From positions 62,001 through 126,000 of the forward strand of contig NZ_JAHKQI010000002.1 of NCBI RefSeq assembly GCF_018860975.1: DNA of 64,000 nucleotides, read 5' to 3'. Both the position numbers and the translations under genes were made by a program. Shown here one piece after another: positions 8,231-17,058 of the stretch. Position 1 is the first letter of the stretch, and every line of letters begins with the position of its first letter. The DNA comes from Lentibacter algarum. Its GTDB lineage: Bacteria; Pseudomonadota; Alphaproteobacteria; Rhodobacterales; Rhodobacteraceae. The notes beneath the pieces were generated by a model. It saw only the letters and a program-made list of their open reading frames with translations. It was not told the origin of the DNA and ran no database searches.

Positions 8231-9679
8231 ATGTTGTGGTCATTGATTAAAATCATTCTGTTTTTTGCCCTCATCGCGGCTGCCAGTTACGGCGCTGTGC
8301 AGTTGCTTGCGCTTGAAGGCGGGGTGCGGATTGCTTTTGCAGGGCAGGAATACAACCTAACGCCGCTGAGCACGGTGATCGCCCTCGTGCTGCTGGTGAT
8401 CGCAGTGTGGCTGCTGATCAAATTGGCAGGAATTTTGCTGGCAACTTTCCGGTTTCTCAACGGCGATGAAACAGCTATTTCGCGTTATTTTGATCGCAAC
8501 CGAGAGCGCAAAGGCTTTCAGGCTTTGGCTGACGGGATGCTGGCTCTTGCTTCGGGTGAGGGGCGTCTGGCTATGGCGAAGGCGGCCCGCGCCGAGCGCT
8601 ATCTTGACCGACCTGATCTGACCAATTTGCTGAGCGCGCAAGCGGCTGAGCTTGCTGGCGACAAGCCCAAGGCTGAAACGGCCTACAAAAAGCTGCTGGG
8701 CGATGACCGCACGCGGTTTGTTGGTGTTCGGGGCATTATGAAACAACAGCTTGTAGCCGGTGAAACCGACAAGGCGTTGAAGCTGGCGAAAACAGCGTTT
8801 GCGCTGAAGCCGACACATGTTGAAACGCAAGATACGTTGCTTAAGCTGCAAACCGGACAGGGCGACTGGAGCGGTGCGCGGGAAACCCTGAATGCCAAGC
8901 TCAAGCACGGTAGTATGCCACGCGATGTGCACAAGCGCCGTGACGCTGTGTTGGCACTTTCCGAAGCGAAAGTTGTGATCTCGGAAGACAGTGACATCGG
9001 CGCGAAAGAACGAGCGATTGAAGCCAACCGCTTGTCGCCGGATCTGATCCCCGCGGCTGTGATGGCGGCCGAAAGATATATTGAGAAAGACCAAGCGCGC
9101 TATGCAACCCGGGTTCTTGCGAAGGCATGGGAAGCGCAGCCGCATCCTGATTTGGCAGCCGCTTTTGCAGCGATCGTTCCTGATGAAACACCAGCCAAAC
9201 GTGTGAAGCGGTTTCGCAAGTTAACAAAGCAACACACCGACAACCCCGAGACAAAGATGCTGCTTGCTGAGCTGCACCTCGCGGCAGAAGATTTCCCTGA
9301 AGCGCGACGTGCGTTGGGAGATTTGGTTGAAACCGACGGTGATGCGCGCGCGATGACGATCATGGCGGCTGTTGAGCGCGGTGAAGGAAAGTCTGACGCG
9401 GTTGTACAAGGCTGGCTTGCCAAAGCCTTGAGTGCCCCGAGAGCGGCACAATGGGTTTGCGAAAACTGCCAACACATTCACTCGGAGTGGACGCCAACAT
9501 GTGAAAACTGTGAGGCACTGGACACGCTGAGCTGGAAGCGTCCGCCACAATCTGAGGTGAGTATGCCAACAGGAATGGCGATGCTGCCGTTGCTTGTAGG
9601 ACAACCCGAAGATGGCGGTCATGATGTTGTCGATGCAATCGAGGTGAGCGATGCATCTAAGGAAGATGCTGCCCCGTAG
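8231..9679 (+). CDS. hemY: HemY-like heme-biosynthesis-associated TPR protein
   Basis: Inner-membrane protein of 482 residues with two N-terminal hydrophobic segments ([40 protein letters not shown]) followed by a long helical TPR-type region, matching the HemY_N/COG3898 family. The exact role in heme synthesis is unknown; it should not be confused with protoporphyrinogen oxidase HemY of Gram-positives. Near residues 415-438 a Cys4 element is visible ([13 protein letters not shown], then TCENC), a zinc-ribbon like that in LapB. It starts 11 bases after the mitofilin-like gene and is probably co-transcribed with hemD. Confidence 0.87.
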   Translation: MLWSLIKIILFFALIAAASYGAVQLLALEGGVRIAFAGQEYNLTPLSTVIALVLLVIAVWLLIKLAGILLATFRFLNGDETAISRYFDRNRERKGFQALADGMLALASGEGRLAMAKAARAERYLDRPDLTNLLSAQAAELAGDKPKAETAYKKLLGDDRTRFVGVRGIMKQQLVAGETDKALKLAKTAFALKPTHVETQDTLLKLQTGQGDWSGARETLNAKLKHGSMPRDVHKRRDAVLALSEAKVVISEDSDIGAKERAIEANRLSPDLIPAAVMAAERYIEKDQARYATRVLAKAWEAQPHPDLAAAFAAIVPDETPAKRVKRFRKLTKQHTDNPETKMLLAELHLAAEDFPEARRALGDLVETDGDARAMTIMAAVERGEGKSDAVVQGWLAKALSAPRAAQWVCENCQHIHSEWTPTCENCEALDTLSWKRPPQSEVSMPTGMAMLPLLVGQPEDGGHDVVDAIEVSDASKEDAAP

Positions 9680-9720
9680 TCTGCTCGACAGCAGGCTGCG
9701 CCAGTGATACGCCGAGCGCC

Positions 9721-10203
9721 ATGTCAAACGGTAACAAGAAATCAGACCCCAACTATAAGGTGATCGCCGAAAATCGGCGCGCGCGCTATGACTATGCGAT
9801 CGAGGATGACATCGAGTGCGGTATCATGCTTGAAGGCTCTGAAGTTAAGTCGCTGCGCATTGGTGGCTCAAATATTGCCGAGAGTTACGCAGCCGTGGAA
9901 GACGGCGAGCTGTGGCTAGTGAACTCGTATATTGCCCCCTATGCGCAGGCCAAGAGCTTCAAGCACGTTGAGCGGCGACGGCGTAAACTGCTGGTGTCGC
10001 GCAAAGAGCTTTCTAAGCTTTGGTCAGAGACCAACCGCAAAGGGATGACCCTTGTGCCGCTGGTGATGTATTTCAACCATAAGGGCTTTGTGAAGCTCAA
10101 GATCGGTATCGCTAAGGGCAAGAAGAACCATGACAAGCGGGCCAGCGACGCAAAACGCGACTGGGGCCGCCAGAAGCAGCGCCTGTTGCGGCATGGTGAC
10201 TAG
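9721..10203 (+). CDS. smpB: SsrA-binding protein
   Basis: SmpB, 160 residues, binds tmRNA and brings it to stalled ribosomes in trans-translation. Landmarks are [33 protein letters not shown], the [14 protein letters not shown] segment, [16 protein letters not shown], and the basic tail [16 protein letters not shown], where the usual KRE-type motif reads KRA. The tmRNA gene itself is not found nearby. The start ATG at 9721 lies 41 bases after hemY. It could be read through from hemY or use its own promoter in the gap. Confidence 0.97.
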   Translation: MSNGNKKSDPNYKVIAENRRARYDYAIEDDIECGIMLEGSEVKSLRIGGSNIAESYAAVEDGELWLVNSYIAPYAQAKSFKHVERRRRKLLVSRKELSKLWSETNRKGMTLVPLVMYFNHKGFVKLKIGIAKGKKNHDKRASDAKRDWGRQKQRLLRHGD

Positions 10204-10340
10204 GTTTCACCCTAGGGGGAATAGCACCGCCCTTTTTCCCGTTTCGCGATTTCGTAAACATGAGATAACCTGCCCATGATCGGAGTGGGGGGTGCTTGCT
10301 TCGGTGTCAATTTATAGATTCGACTCGGAGGGTCACAAAT

Positions 10341-10628
10341 ATGGAAATGATTATTGGTCTGATTTCAGGCGCAGTAGGCGGTAACGTTGCTGGCGGCGTA
10401 ATGAAAAACCTCAACCAAGGCACGCTGATCAACTCGATCTCGGGCATCGTTGGTGGCGGCCTTGGCGGCTCTATCCTGAGCATGCTTGGCGCTGGTGGCG
10501 TTGCAGATGCGGCGGCTTCAGGCGGTTTGGATATTGGCTCGATCGTGAGCCAAGTAGCTGGTGGCGGTGTTGGCGGCGGCGTTGTTCTGGCTGTTGTCGG
10601 TGTTATCCGCAACATGATGAACAAGTAA
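10341..10628 (+). CDS. Small glycine-rich membrane protein
   Basis: I do not recognise a named family. The 95-residue product is extremely Gly/Val/Ile/Ala rich, with three hydrophobic stretches (MIIGLISGAVGGNVAGGV; ISGIVGGGLGGSILSML; VAGGGVGGGVVLAVVGV), a glycine-zipper pattern, and a short polar tail RNMMNK. Similar small proteins in proteobacteria are annotated hypothetical. The start at 10341 follows a clear GGAGGGTC ribosome-binding site; an in-frame extension to 10296 lacks one. A strong terminator follows and a 137-base gap precedes, so it appears to be expressed alone. Confidence 0.75.
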   Translation: MEMIIGLISGAVGGNVAGGVMKNLNQGTLINSISGIVGGGLGGSILSMLGAGGVADAAASGGLDIGSIVSQVAGGGVGGGVVLAVVGVIRNMMNK

Positions 10629-10637
10629 TATAGTTTT

Positions 10638-10664
10638 GGCCGGGTGCTACGTGCGCCCGGCCTT
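10638..10664 (+). terminator. Terminator after glycine-rich protein gene
   Basis: GGCCGGG (10638-10644) pairs with CCCGGCC (10656-10662) around an 11-base loop, followed by TTGC. The stem is strong but the T-run is weak. Confidence 0.65.
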
Positions 10665-10719
10665 GCTCATCTAGCCCCTGCGCGCTAGAAATTTGCCTAA
10701 GCGACATGCGAGGGCAAAC

Positions 10720-11577
10720 ATGGCACAGGACGACCCCAAAACATTGGTATCAACAGAGTGGCTTGCCACTCACCTCAAGAATCCTGACTTGAGGGTTCTT
10801 GACGCGACGTGGGTCATGCCCGGTGTCGAGCTTGACCCAATTGCAGGATACAACGACGCACACATTCCGGGCGCGCGGTTTTTTGACATCGACGGTATCA
10901 GCGATCATCGCTCCGAGCTTCCTCATATGGTTCCGCCAGTCGAGAAGTTTATGAGCCGGATGCGCGCCATGGGCGTGGGCGACGGGCACCAGGTTGTTGT
11001 CTACGACCAACAAGGCGTGCGCTCGGCGCCGCGGGTATGGTGGCTGTTCAAGCTGATGGGGCAAAGCAACGTTGCTGTGCTTGACGGCGGTCTGCCCAAG
11101 TGGCTTGCCGAGGGACGCGAAGTTGAAGACTTGCCGCCAATGATCCGCGACAGGCACATGACAGTGCGCCGCCAGAACCACCTTGTTAAGGACGTAACGC
11201 AGGTGTCTGCCGCTTCAAAGCTTGGCGACTACGAGATCATTGATGCGCGCTCGGCGGGCCGATTTTCCGGAACCGAAGACGAACCACGCGAAGGGCTGCG
11301 CGGCGGACATATCCCAAATTCGAAATCGGTTCCTTTTACGGATCTGATCGGCAAAGACGAAACCCTGAAAAGCCCCGATGCCTTGCGAGCGGTATTTGAG
11401 GCGGCGGGTGTGGACTTGAGTAAACCCGCGATCACAACCTGCGGCTCGGGTATCACTGCGGCTGTTTTGTCGCTGGCGCTTGAGAGGATCGGTAAGACAG
11501 ACCATGCCGTTTATGACGGCTCTTGGACAGAATGGGGCGCCTTCGCGACCTTGCCTGTCGAAACAGGAGAAGCGTAA
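10720..11577 (+). CDS. sseA: 3-mercaptopyruvate sulfurtransferase (double rhodanese)
   Basis: A 285-residue tandem rhodanese protein that moves sulfur from 3-mercaptopyruvate (or thiosulfate) to an acceptor thiol or cyanide. The first, inactive rhodanese repeat covers about residues 8-140 (LDATWVMPG, HIPGARFFDID, VYDQQGVRSAPR). The second holds the active-site loop CGSGITA (about residue 246), the sequence typical of mercaptopyruvate rather than thiosulfate enzymes. ATG 10720 is preferred because GAGGG lies just before it; a TTG at 10693 is in frame. Its stop overlaps the next gene as TAATG, so the two are co-transcribed. Confidence 0.93.
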   Translation: MAQDDPKTLVSTEWLATHLKNPDLRVLDATWVMPGVELDPIAGYNDAHIPGARFFDIDGISDHRSELPHMVPPVEKFMSRMRAMGVGDGHQVVVYDQQGVRSAPRVWWLFKLMGQSNVAVLDGGLPKWLAEGREVEDLPPMIRDRHMTVRRQNHLVKDVTQVSAASKLGDYEIIDARSAGRFSGTEDEPREGLRGGHIPNSKSVPFTDLIGKDETLKSPDALRAVFEAAGVDLSKPAITTCGSGITAAVLSLALERIGKTDHAVYDGSWTEWGAFATLPVETGEA

Positions 11578-12761
11578 TGTTTAGCAATCTGACCAAACAG
11601 CCAACTGACAAAATCATGGCGATGATGGGCAAGTTCAAGGCTGACCCACGTGTCGGCAAGATTGATCTTGGTGTTGGTGTCTACAAGAACGCCGAGGGTA
11701 TCACGCCCGTAATGCGCGCAGTGAAGGCTGCCGAGCACAAGCTTTGGGAAGAGCAGCAAAGCAAGGCATATGTCGGGCTTGTTGGTGATCCTGCCTATGC
11801 GGATGCGATGATAAGCTTGGTTCTGGGCGAGGCTGTGTCGCGTGACAAGATCGCCGCCGCCGCAACGCCGGGGGGCACGGGCGCAGTGCGTCAGGCGTTT
11901 GAGATGATCAAAATGGCCAACCCCGAAGCGCGTGTTTTTGTCAGCGACCCGACATGGCCGAACCACATTAGCATCTTGGGTTATCTTGGCATTGAGGCTG
12001 TGAGCTATCGCTATTTTAACAGCGAAACTCGCGGCGTTGATTTTGCAGGTATGCAAGAAGATCTGGAAGGTTTGAAACCCGGTGACGTGGTGCTTTTACA
12101 CGGTTGCTGTCATAATCCAACGGGCGCAAACCTGACGCTTGATCAGTGGCAATTGGTGATTGATCAACTTAATGCCAAGGGTGCGATTCCGATGATCGAC
12201 ATCGCTTACCAAGGTTTCGGTGACGGACTTGAGGAGGATGCGCAGGCAACAAGGCTTGTGGCGTCGAGTGTGCCGGAGTGTCTGATTGCGGCGAGTTGCT
12301 CAAAGAACTTCGGTATCTATCGCGAGCGGACAGGCTTGCTATTGGCGGTTGCACAAGATGCTGACTTGCAGGCGCTGACACAAGATAACCTCTCTTCGCT
12401 CAACCGGCTGAATTATTCCTTTCCGCCTGACCACGGCGCGCGCGTAGTGACGATGATCTTGAACGACGATGCCTTGCGAGCTGACTGGAAAGCCGAGCTG
12501 GAAGCCGTGCGCCTTGAGATGCTGGCTCTGCGTGAACAATTGGCAGGTGAGCTCAAGCGGCTCTCGAACTCCGACAGGTTTGATTTTATCGGTCGGCACC
12601 GTGGGATGTTTTCCTTGCTGGGCACAACACCTGATATGGTCGAAGTTCTGCGCGCCAACAACGCGGTTTACATGGTGCCTGACAGCCGCATGAACATTGC
12701 TGGCCTTGATACGGCGACTGTGCCGATACTTGCCAAGGCGATCATCGACGCGGGGATTTGA
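11577..12761 (+). CDS. Aspartate/aromatic amino acid aminotransferase
   Basis: Class I PLP-dependent aminotransferase of the AspC/TyrB type, 394 residues, exchanging amino groups between aspartate or aromatic amino acids and 2-oxoglutarate. The N terminus KIDLGVGVYKNAEGITPVM is the family signature. HGCCHNPTGANL lines the PLP pocket, DIAYQGFGDGLEED carries the PLP-contacting Asp and Tyr, and SCSKNFGIYRERTG holds the Schiff-base lysine. Substrate preference cannot be settled by eye; the gene pairing with a mercaptopyruvate sulfurtransferase fits cysteine transamination to mercaptopyruvate, which is my inference. The start overlaps the sseA stop (TAATG). Confidence 0.93.
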   Translation: MFSNLTKQPTDKIMAMMGKFKADPRVGKIDLGVGVYKNAEGITPVMRAVKAAEHKLWEEQQSKAYVGLVGDPAYADAMISLVLGEAVSRDKIAAAATPGGTGAVRQAFEMIKMANPEARVFVSDPTWPNHISILGYLGIEAVSYRYFNSETRGVDFAGMQEDLEGLKPGDVVLLHGCCHNPTGANLTLDQWQLVIDQLNAKGAIPMIDIAYQGFGDGLEEDAQATRLVASSVPECLIAASCSKNFGIYRERTGLLLAVAQDADLQALTQDNLSSLNRLNYSFPPDHGARVVTMILNDDALRADWKAELEAVRLEMLALREQLAGELKRLSNSDRFDFIGRHRGMFSLLGTTPDMVEVLRANNAVYMVPDSRMNIAGLDTATVPILAKAIIDAGI

Positions 12762-12779
12762 ACCCAATGATACGGAAAG

Positions 12780-12806
12780 AAACCCGGCCTTAGTGCCGGG
12801 TTTTCT
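12780..12806 (+). terminator. Terminator after sseA-aminotransferase operon
   Basis: AAACCCGGC and GCCGGGTTT form a 9-bp stem around CTTAGT, followed by TTCTTTTG. It lies 18 bases after the aminotransferase stop and separates it from the ureide operon. Confidence 0.9.
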
Positions 12807-12896
12807 TTTGCCAATGAATGACAGGTCTTTCAGGTTTGTTTTGATAATCAGGGCGAATGAACTAGCCTACAAGAGATCAACCTAAGGACACTGCAA

Positions 12897-14309
12897 ATGA
12901 ACCGCTACCCCAGAAATATGATAGGCTACGGGCCAGATGCGCCGGATGCGGCTTGGCCGAATGGTGCCAAAATCGCTGTGCAATTTGTGCTCAACTATGA
13001 GGAAGGCGGCGAGAATTGTGTGCTACACGGCGACGCGACTTCCGAGGCGTTTTTGTCGGACATCGCAGGCGCTGCGCCTTGGGAGGGTAAGCGCCACTGG
13101 AACATGGAAAGCATGTATGAATATGGCGCTCGCGCAGGCTTTTGGCGGCTGCACCGTTTGTTCACTGGGGCTGATATTCCGCTAACAATCTACGGCGTAG
13201 CAACCGCTTTGGCGCGCTCGCCCACGCAAGTGCAAGCCATGAAGGATGCTGATTGGGAGATCGCCAGCCACGGCCTCAAGTGGGTTGAACATAAAGACAT
13301 GGCTGAAGCCGATGAGCGTGCAGCTATTGCCGAGGCGGTGCGCCTGCATACCGAAGTTGTCGGTACGCCTCCGCGTGGTTGGTATACGGGGCGGTGCAGT
13401 GAAAACACTGTGCGGCTTGTGGCTGAGCAGGGCGGGTTTGACTATATCTCCGACACCTATGACGACGACCTGCCCTATTGGCTTGAAGTTGGTGAGCGCG
13501 ATCAGTTGATCATTCCCTACACGCTCGAAGCCAACGATATGCGCTACGCCACCGCACCGGGATATATCGAAGGCGAGCAGTTTTTCACTTACCTGCGTGA
13601 CGCCTTTGATGTGCTCTATGCCGAGGGCCAAGACGGCGCGGCTAAGATGATGAGCATCGGCTTGCACTGTCGTTTGATCGGTCGGCCCGGCAAGATCGCT
13701 GGTTTGATGCGGTTCATTGACTACATCAAGGGCTTTGACGGTGTTTGGACGCCGACCCGCGCGCAGATCGCCGAACACTGGGCCAGTAAGCACCCGCACA
13801 CTCGACGCGAGCGCGCCAGTGAGATGAGTCTTGAGCGTTTCGTAGAGAAGTTTGGCGGTGTGTTTGAACATTCGGCTTGGATCGCGGAGCGCGCGCACGA
13901 GCTTGAGCTTGGGCCAGCGCATGACACGGCGGCCGGTGTTCACAATGCTTTGGCACGGATGTTCAGGAGCGCAACACAAGATGAGCGGCTTAGCGTTTTG
14001 ACGGCGCACCCTGATCTTGCAGGCAAGCTCGCTGCCGCCAACCGACTGACGGCCGAGAGCACCCATGAGCAAGCCAGCGCCGGGCTGGATTCGCTCACAG
14101 ACGATGAACGCGCTCGGTTTACCGAATTGAACGAGGCCTACGTGAGCAAGCACGGGTTCCCGTTTATCATCGCTGTGCGCGACCACGATAAAGCAGGAAT
14201 TATGGCGGCGTTCGAACGGCGGATAAGCAATGCAACCGAAGTTGAGTTTGACGAGGCTTGCAGACAAGTTGAGCGCATTGCGCAAGTGAGGTTGGAAGAC
14301 ATCGTATGA
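12897..14309 (+). CDS. puuE: Allantoinase PuuE fused to OHCU decarboxylase UraD
   Basis: Two-domain protein of 470 residues. Residues 1 to about 300 are a polysaccharide-deacetylase-fold allantoinase of the PuuE type (NRYPRNMIGYGPDAPD start; GARAGFWRLHRLF; DWEIASHGLKWVEH; GWYTGRCSENT), hydrolysing allantoin to allantoate. Residues about 305-470 are an OHCU decarboxylase domain (FVEKFGGVFEHS, LTAHPDLAGKLAAANRLT, KHGFPFIIAVRD), which turns 2-oxo-4-hydroxy-4-carboxy-5-ureidoimidazoline into (S)-allantoin. The fusion therefore joins consecutive steps. AAGGA precedes the ATG. First gene of a four-gene operon; its stop overlaps the next start as ATGA. Confidence 0.94.
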   Translation: MNRYPRNMIGYGPDAPDAAWPNGAKIAVQFVLNYEEGGENCVLHGDATSEAFLSDIAGAAPWEGKRHWNMESMYEYGARAGFWRLHRLFTGADIPLTIYGVATALARSPTQVQAMKDADWEIASHGLKWVEHKDMAEADERAAIAEAVRLHTEVVGTPPRGWYTGRCSENTVRLVAEQGGFDYISDTYDDDLPYWLEVGERDQLIIPYTLEANDMRYATAPGYIEGEQFFTYLRDAFDVLYAEGQDGAAKMMSIGLHCRLIGRPGKIAGLMRFIDYIKGFDGVWTPTRAQIAEHWASKHPHTRRERASEMSLERFVEKFGGVFEHSAWIAERAHELELGPAHDTAAGVHNALARMFRSATQDERLSVLTAHPDLAGKLAAANRLTAESTHEQASAGLDSLTDDERARFTELNEAYVSKHGFPFIIAVRDHDKAGIMAAFERRISNATEVEFDEACRQVERIAQVRLEDIV

Positions 14310-15124
14310 CTTACGCATTCCCTATGGGCGGCTTGCCCGAGCAGCATGTAAACCCTGAGGGAGCGGCTGTGTTTACCGAGGCCTATGCCTTGATTCCGGC
14401 GATCACCATGCGTGATATCGTGGTGAGCCTTTTGCCGGGTTGGAACAAAACTCATGCGTGGATTATTGCCCGACCGATGACAGGCTTTGCCGAGACGTTT
14501 GCGCAATATGCTGTCGAGGTTGAGCCACAAGGCGGGAGTGAAACGCCGGAGCCTGACCCAGGCGCCGAGGCGGTGCTTTTTGTTGCTCGCGGGCGTGGAC
14601 GCCTCACAGTTGCAGGCGTCGTGCATGAGTTAGGTGAAGGCGGATATGCCTACATTCCACCAGGGATCGCATGGAGCATTTTCAACCATAGCGACGACGT
14701 GTTGCAGTTTCACTGGATACGCAAACGTTATGAAGCGGCGCCGGGCTTTTCGGCACCAGAAGCTTTTGTGACACGAGAGCAAGACGAGCCGCTGAACACT
14801 ATGTCAAACACTGACAAATGGGGCACGACACGGTTTGTTGACGTGGAAGATTTGCGCCACGATATGAATGTGAACATCGTTACGTTTCAACCGGGCGGGC
14901 GGATTCCATTTGCCGAGACACACGTTATGGAACACGGGCTTTATGTGTTGCAGGGCACGGCGCGGTATCTGCTCAATCAAGATTGGGTTGATGTCGGGCC
15001 GGGTGATTTTATGTGGTTACGTGCGTTCTGTCCGCAAGCATGTATTGCGACAGGCGACGAGCCATTCCGCTATTTGCTATACAAAGATGTGAACCGCCAC
15101 GCCAAGTTGGGGCTCGGGGAATGA
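14306..15124 (+). CDS. (S)-ureidoglycine aminohydrolase
   Basis: Bicupin protein of 272 residues of the UGHY/AllE type, releasing ammonia from (S)-ureidoglycine to give (S)-ureidoglycolate in the ureide pathway. Landmarks are the first cupin with VLFVARGRGRLTV and YAYIPPGIAWSIFNH, and the second, metal-binding cupin with NIVTFQPGGRIP, FAETHVMEHGLYVLQG and VGPGDFMWLRAFCPQ, where the Glu and His residues should bind manganese. It overlaps puuE (ATGA) at its start and allA (ATGA) at its end. Allantoate amidohydrolase, needed between PuuE and this enzyme, is not in the window. Confidence 0.92.
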   Translation: MTYAFPMGGLPEQHVNPEGAAVFTEAYALIPAITMRDIVVSLLPGWNKTHAWIIARPMTGFAETFAQYAVEVEPQGGSETPEPDPGAEAVLFVARGRGRLTVAGVVHELGEGGYAYIPPGIAWSIFNHSDDVLQFHWIRKRYEAAPGFSAPEAFVTREQDEPLNTMSNTDKWGTTRFVDVEDLRHDMNVNIVTFQPGGRIPFAETHVMEHGLYVLQGTARYLLNQDWVDVGPGDFMWLRAFCPQACIATGDEPFRYLLYKDVNRHAKLGLGE

Positions 15125-15609
15125 ACGAAATCTTTGTTGAGCCTCTGACGCAAGATGCCTTCGCTCAGTTCGGTGATGTGCTTGAGGCCGTCGGCAAGCC
15201 TGACAAGATTATCAACGCTGGGTTTTGTGGCCGCTGGCATGACCGTGCGGCGCTTGATTTTGGCGCCGACGGCCGCGCCGGTATGAGCGTGTTCAAAGCC
15301 GAGCCACGTGCGCTGCCTTACAAGCTTGAAATGGTTGAGCGGCATCCAGACGGTTGCCAAGCCTTTGTGCCGATGAGCATGGACAACTGGCTTGTCACGG
15401 TTGCGGAAGACGAGGGCGGTAAGCCTGTGCGCTTGCGGGCATTCCTTGCGGGGCCTGGTCAGGGTGTTAACTACCACCGCAATACCTGGCACGGTGTGCT
15501 GACACCGCTGAGTGCCCCGGGGCTGTTTGCTGTGGTTGATCGTATCGGAGAGACGCCAAACTTAGAAGAGTTCCGCCTCGATCCACAATATGTGGTATTG
15601 GAGAAGTAA
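15121..15609 (+). CDS. allA: Ureidoglycolate lyase
   Basis: AllA family enzyme of 162 residues that splits (S)-ureidoglycolate into glyoxylate and urea, the last ureide step. Visible family features are EPLTQDAFAQFGDVLE at the start, MVERHPDGCQAFVPM mid-protein, and the LRAFLAGPGQGVNYHR-x-x-WHGVLTPL segment with the conserved histidines. The ATG at 15121 overlaps the stop of the aminohydrolase gene. A longer frame beginning at 15013 lies inside that gene and is not the start. Confidence 0.95.
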   Translation: MNEIFVEPLTQDAFAQFGDVLEAVGKPDKIINAGFCGRWHDRAALDFGADGRAGMSVFKAEPRALPYKLEMVERHPDGCQAFVPMSMDNWLVTVAEDEGGKPVRLRAFLAGPGQGVNYHRNTWHGVLTPLSAPGLFAVVDRIGETPNLEEFRLDPQYVVLEK

Positions 15610-15655
15610 GACTTGCCACAAAGGCAGGCCAAAAGGGACAACAAGGAGTAACACA

Positions 15656-17008
15656 ATGAGTGCAAATTCAGTCGGAACACCGGAACAGCTGCGAGATCCG
15701 AACTACACACCCCCGATGGCGCAAGCTATCCCACTTGGTATTCAGCACGTGCTCGCGATGTTTGTGTCAAACGTCACGCCGGCGATCATTATTGCAAGCG
15801 CCGCCAAAATCTCGTTCGGGCCGACGGCGGATCCGGTTGCTATGGTCTATCTGATCCAGATGGCAATGATGTTTGCTGGCGTTGCGACGCTTATTCAAAC
15901 CATCGGTTTCGGCCCTGTCGGCGCTAGACTTCCAATTGTTCAAGGCACGAGCTTTGCGTTCTTACCGGTGATGATTCCGGCGATGGCCGGAGCAGGAACG
16001 GCAGGGCTTGCAGGCCTGATGACGGGCGTTGTCATCGGCGGTTTGTTTCATGCGTTCCTCGGGCTGTTCGTTGGCAAGATCCGCTTTGCCTTGCCGCCTT
16101 TGGTCACGGGCCTGATCGTGCTGATGATCGGCCTCGCACTAATCAAAGTCGGTATCGAGTATGCAGCTGGCGGCGCGGGAGATTTTAACCGCGGCAAGGA
16201 AACATGGGGCGGTTTGACCAACTGGTTTCAGGCCAGTGTTGTGCTGGTTGTTACGCTAGGCTTCAAGTTTTTCACACGCGGCATGTTGTCGGTTTCCTCA
16301 GTTCTGATCGGCCTTGTGGTTGGCTACATCGTTGCCTACCTGATGGGCGATGTGAACATGAGCGGTATGTCGAATGCGGGTTGGTTTGCGCTTCCCGCTC
16401 CTTTCAAGTTCGGCTTTGCCATCAATTGGGCGATCATCATTGGTATGTGTCTGATGGCAGTCATCTCGGCGATCGAAACTGTCGGGGATGTCTCGGGTAT
16501 CACCAAAGGCGGCGCGGGGCGTGAGGCAACTGACGAGGAAGTTGTCGGCGCGACATATGCCGATGGCCTCGGCTCGGCGATTGCAGGTGTTTTTGGCTCG
16601 CTTCCCAACACATCGTTTAGCCAGAATGTTGGCCTCATCGCGATGACGGGTGTGATGTCACGACATGTTGTAACTATCGGAGCAATTGTTCTGATTGCTT
16701 GCGGATTGGTGCCAAAAGTCGGCGCACTCATCAATACCGTCCCGATTCAAGTGCTCGGTGGCGGTGTGATAGTGATGTTTGGCATGGTCGCGGCTGCGGG
16801 TGCAGCGATGCTTGCAGATGTGCATTGGAACAGCCGCAACATGGTGATCTTCGCAGTTTCGCTTTCGGTTGGCCTTGGTCTTCAGCAAGTGCCTGATGCG
16901 ATGGTTTTCCTCGGTGATACGGCACGCATTTTGCTGACTTCGGGTCTGCTGCCTGCTGCGTTTCTGGCGATCATTCTTAATCTGGTGCTGCCAGACGAGA
17001 TCGGCTGA
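15656..17008 (+). CDS. NCS2-family purine/uracil permease
   Basis: Nucleobase-cation symporter-2 membrane protein of 450 residues with about 12-14 hydrophobic segments. Signature stretches are the VQGTSFAFLPVMIP element, ISAIETVGDVSGITKGG (conserved acidic residue) and SFSQNVGLIAMTGVMS, which matches the family QNxGxxxxTx motif. The last motif, and its position after ureide-catabolic genes, make urate, xanthine or uracil the likely substrates. The first two are my inference from context. AAGGAG lies before ATG 15656. The 46-base gap after allA has no terminator, so it is probably the last gene of the operon. Confidence 0.92.
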   Translation: MSANSVGTPEQLRDPNYTPPMAQAIPLGIQHVLAMFVSNVTPAIIIASAAKISFGPTADPVAMVYLIQMAMMFAGVATLIQTIGFGPVGARLPIVQGTSFAFLPVMIPAMAGAGTAGLAGLMTGVVIGGLFHAFLGLFVGKIRFALPPLVTGLIVLMIGLALIKVGIEYAAGGAGDFNRGKETWGGLTNWFQASVVLVVTLGFKFFTRGMLSVSSVLIGLVVGYIVAYLMGDVNMSGMSNAGWFALPAPFKFGFAINWAIIIGMCLMAVISAIETVGDVSGITKGGAGREATDEEVVGATYADGLGSAIAGVFGSLPNTSFSQNVGLIAMTGVMSRHVVTIGAIVLIACGLVPKVGALINTVPIQVLGGGVIVMFGMVAAAGAAMLADVHWNSRNMVIFAVSLSVGLGLQQVPDAMVFLGDTARILLTSGLLPAAFLAIILNLVLPDEIG

Positions 17009-17030
17009 ACCAAAGGCCTATGTGCAAAAG

Positions 17031-17058
17031 AAAGTCCCATCATCACGGTGGGGCCTTT
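17031..17058. terminator. Bidirectional terminator between permease and cysQ
   Basis: AAAGTCCCA and TGGGGCCTTT pair imperfectly around TCATCACGG, with TTTTT on the plus strand and TTTCTTTT on the minus strand. It lies between the convergent permease and cysQ-like genes and could stop both. Confidence 0.7.

Noticed and set aside
10204-10340. tmRNA gene next to smpB
   Set aside because: The 137-base gap has no tRNA-like ends, no Ala tag-coding frame and no T-loop sequence.
13182-14318. 378-codon minus-strand frame opposite puuE-uraD
   Set aside because: It is a shadow of the real fusion gene, with no family-like motif.
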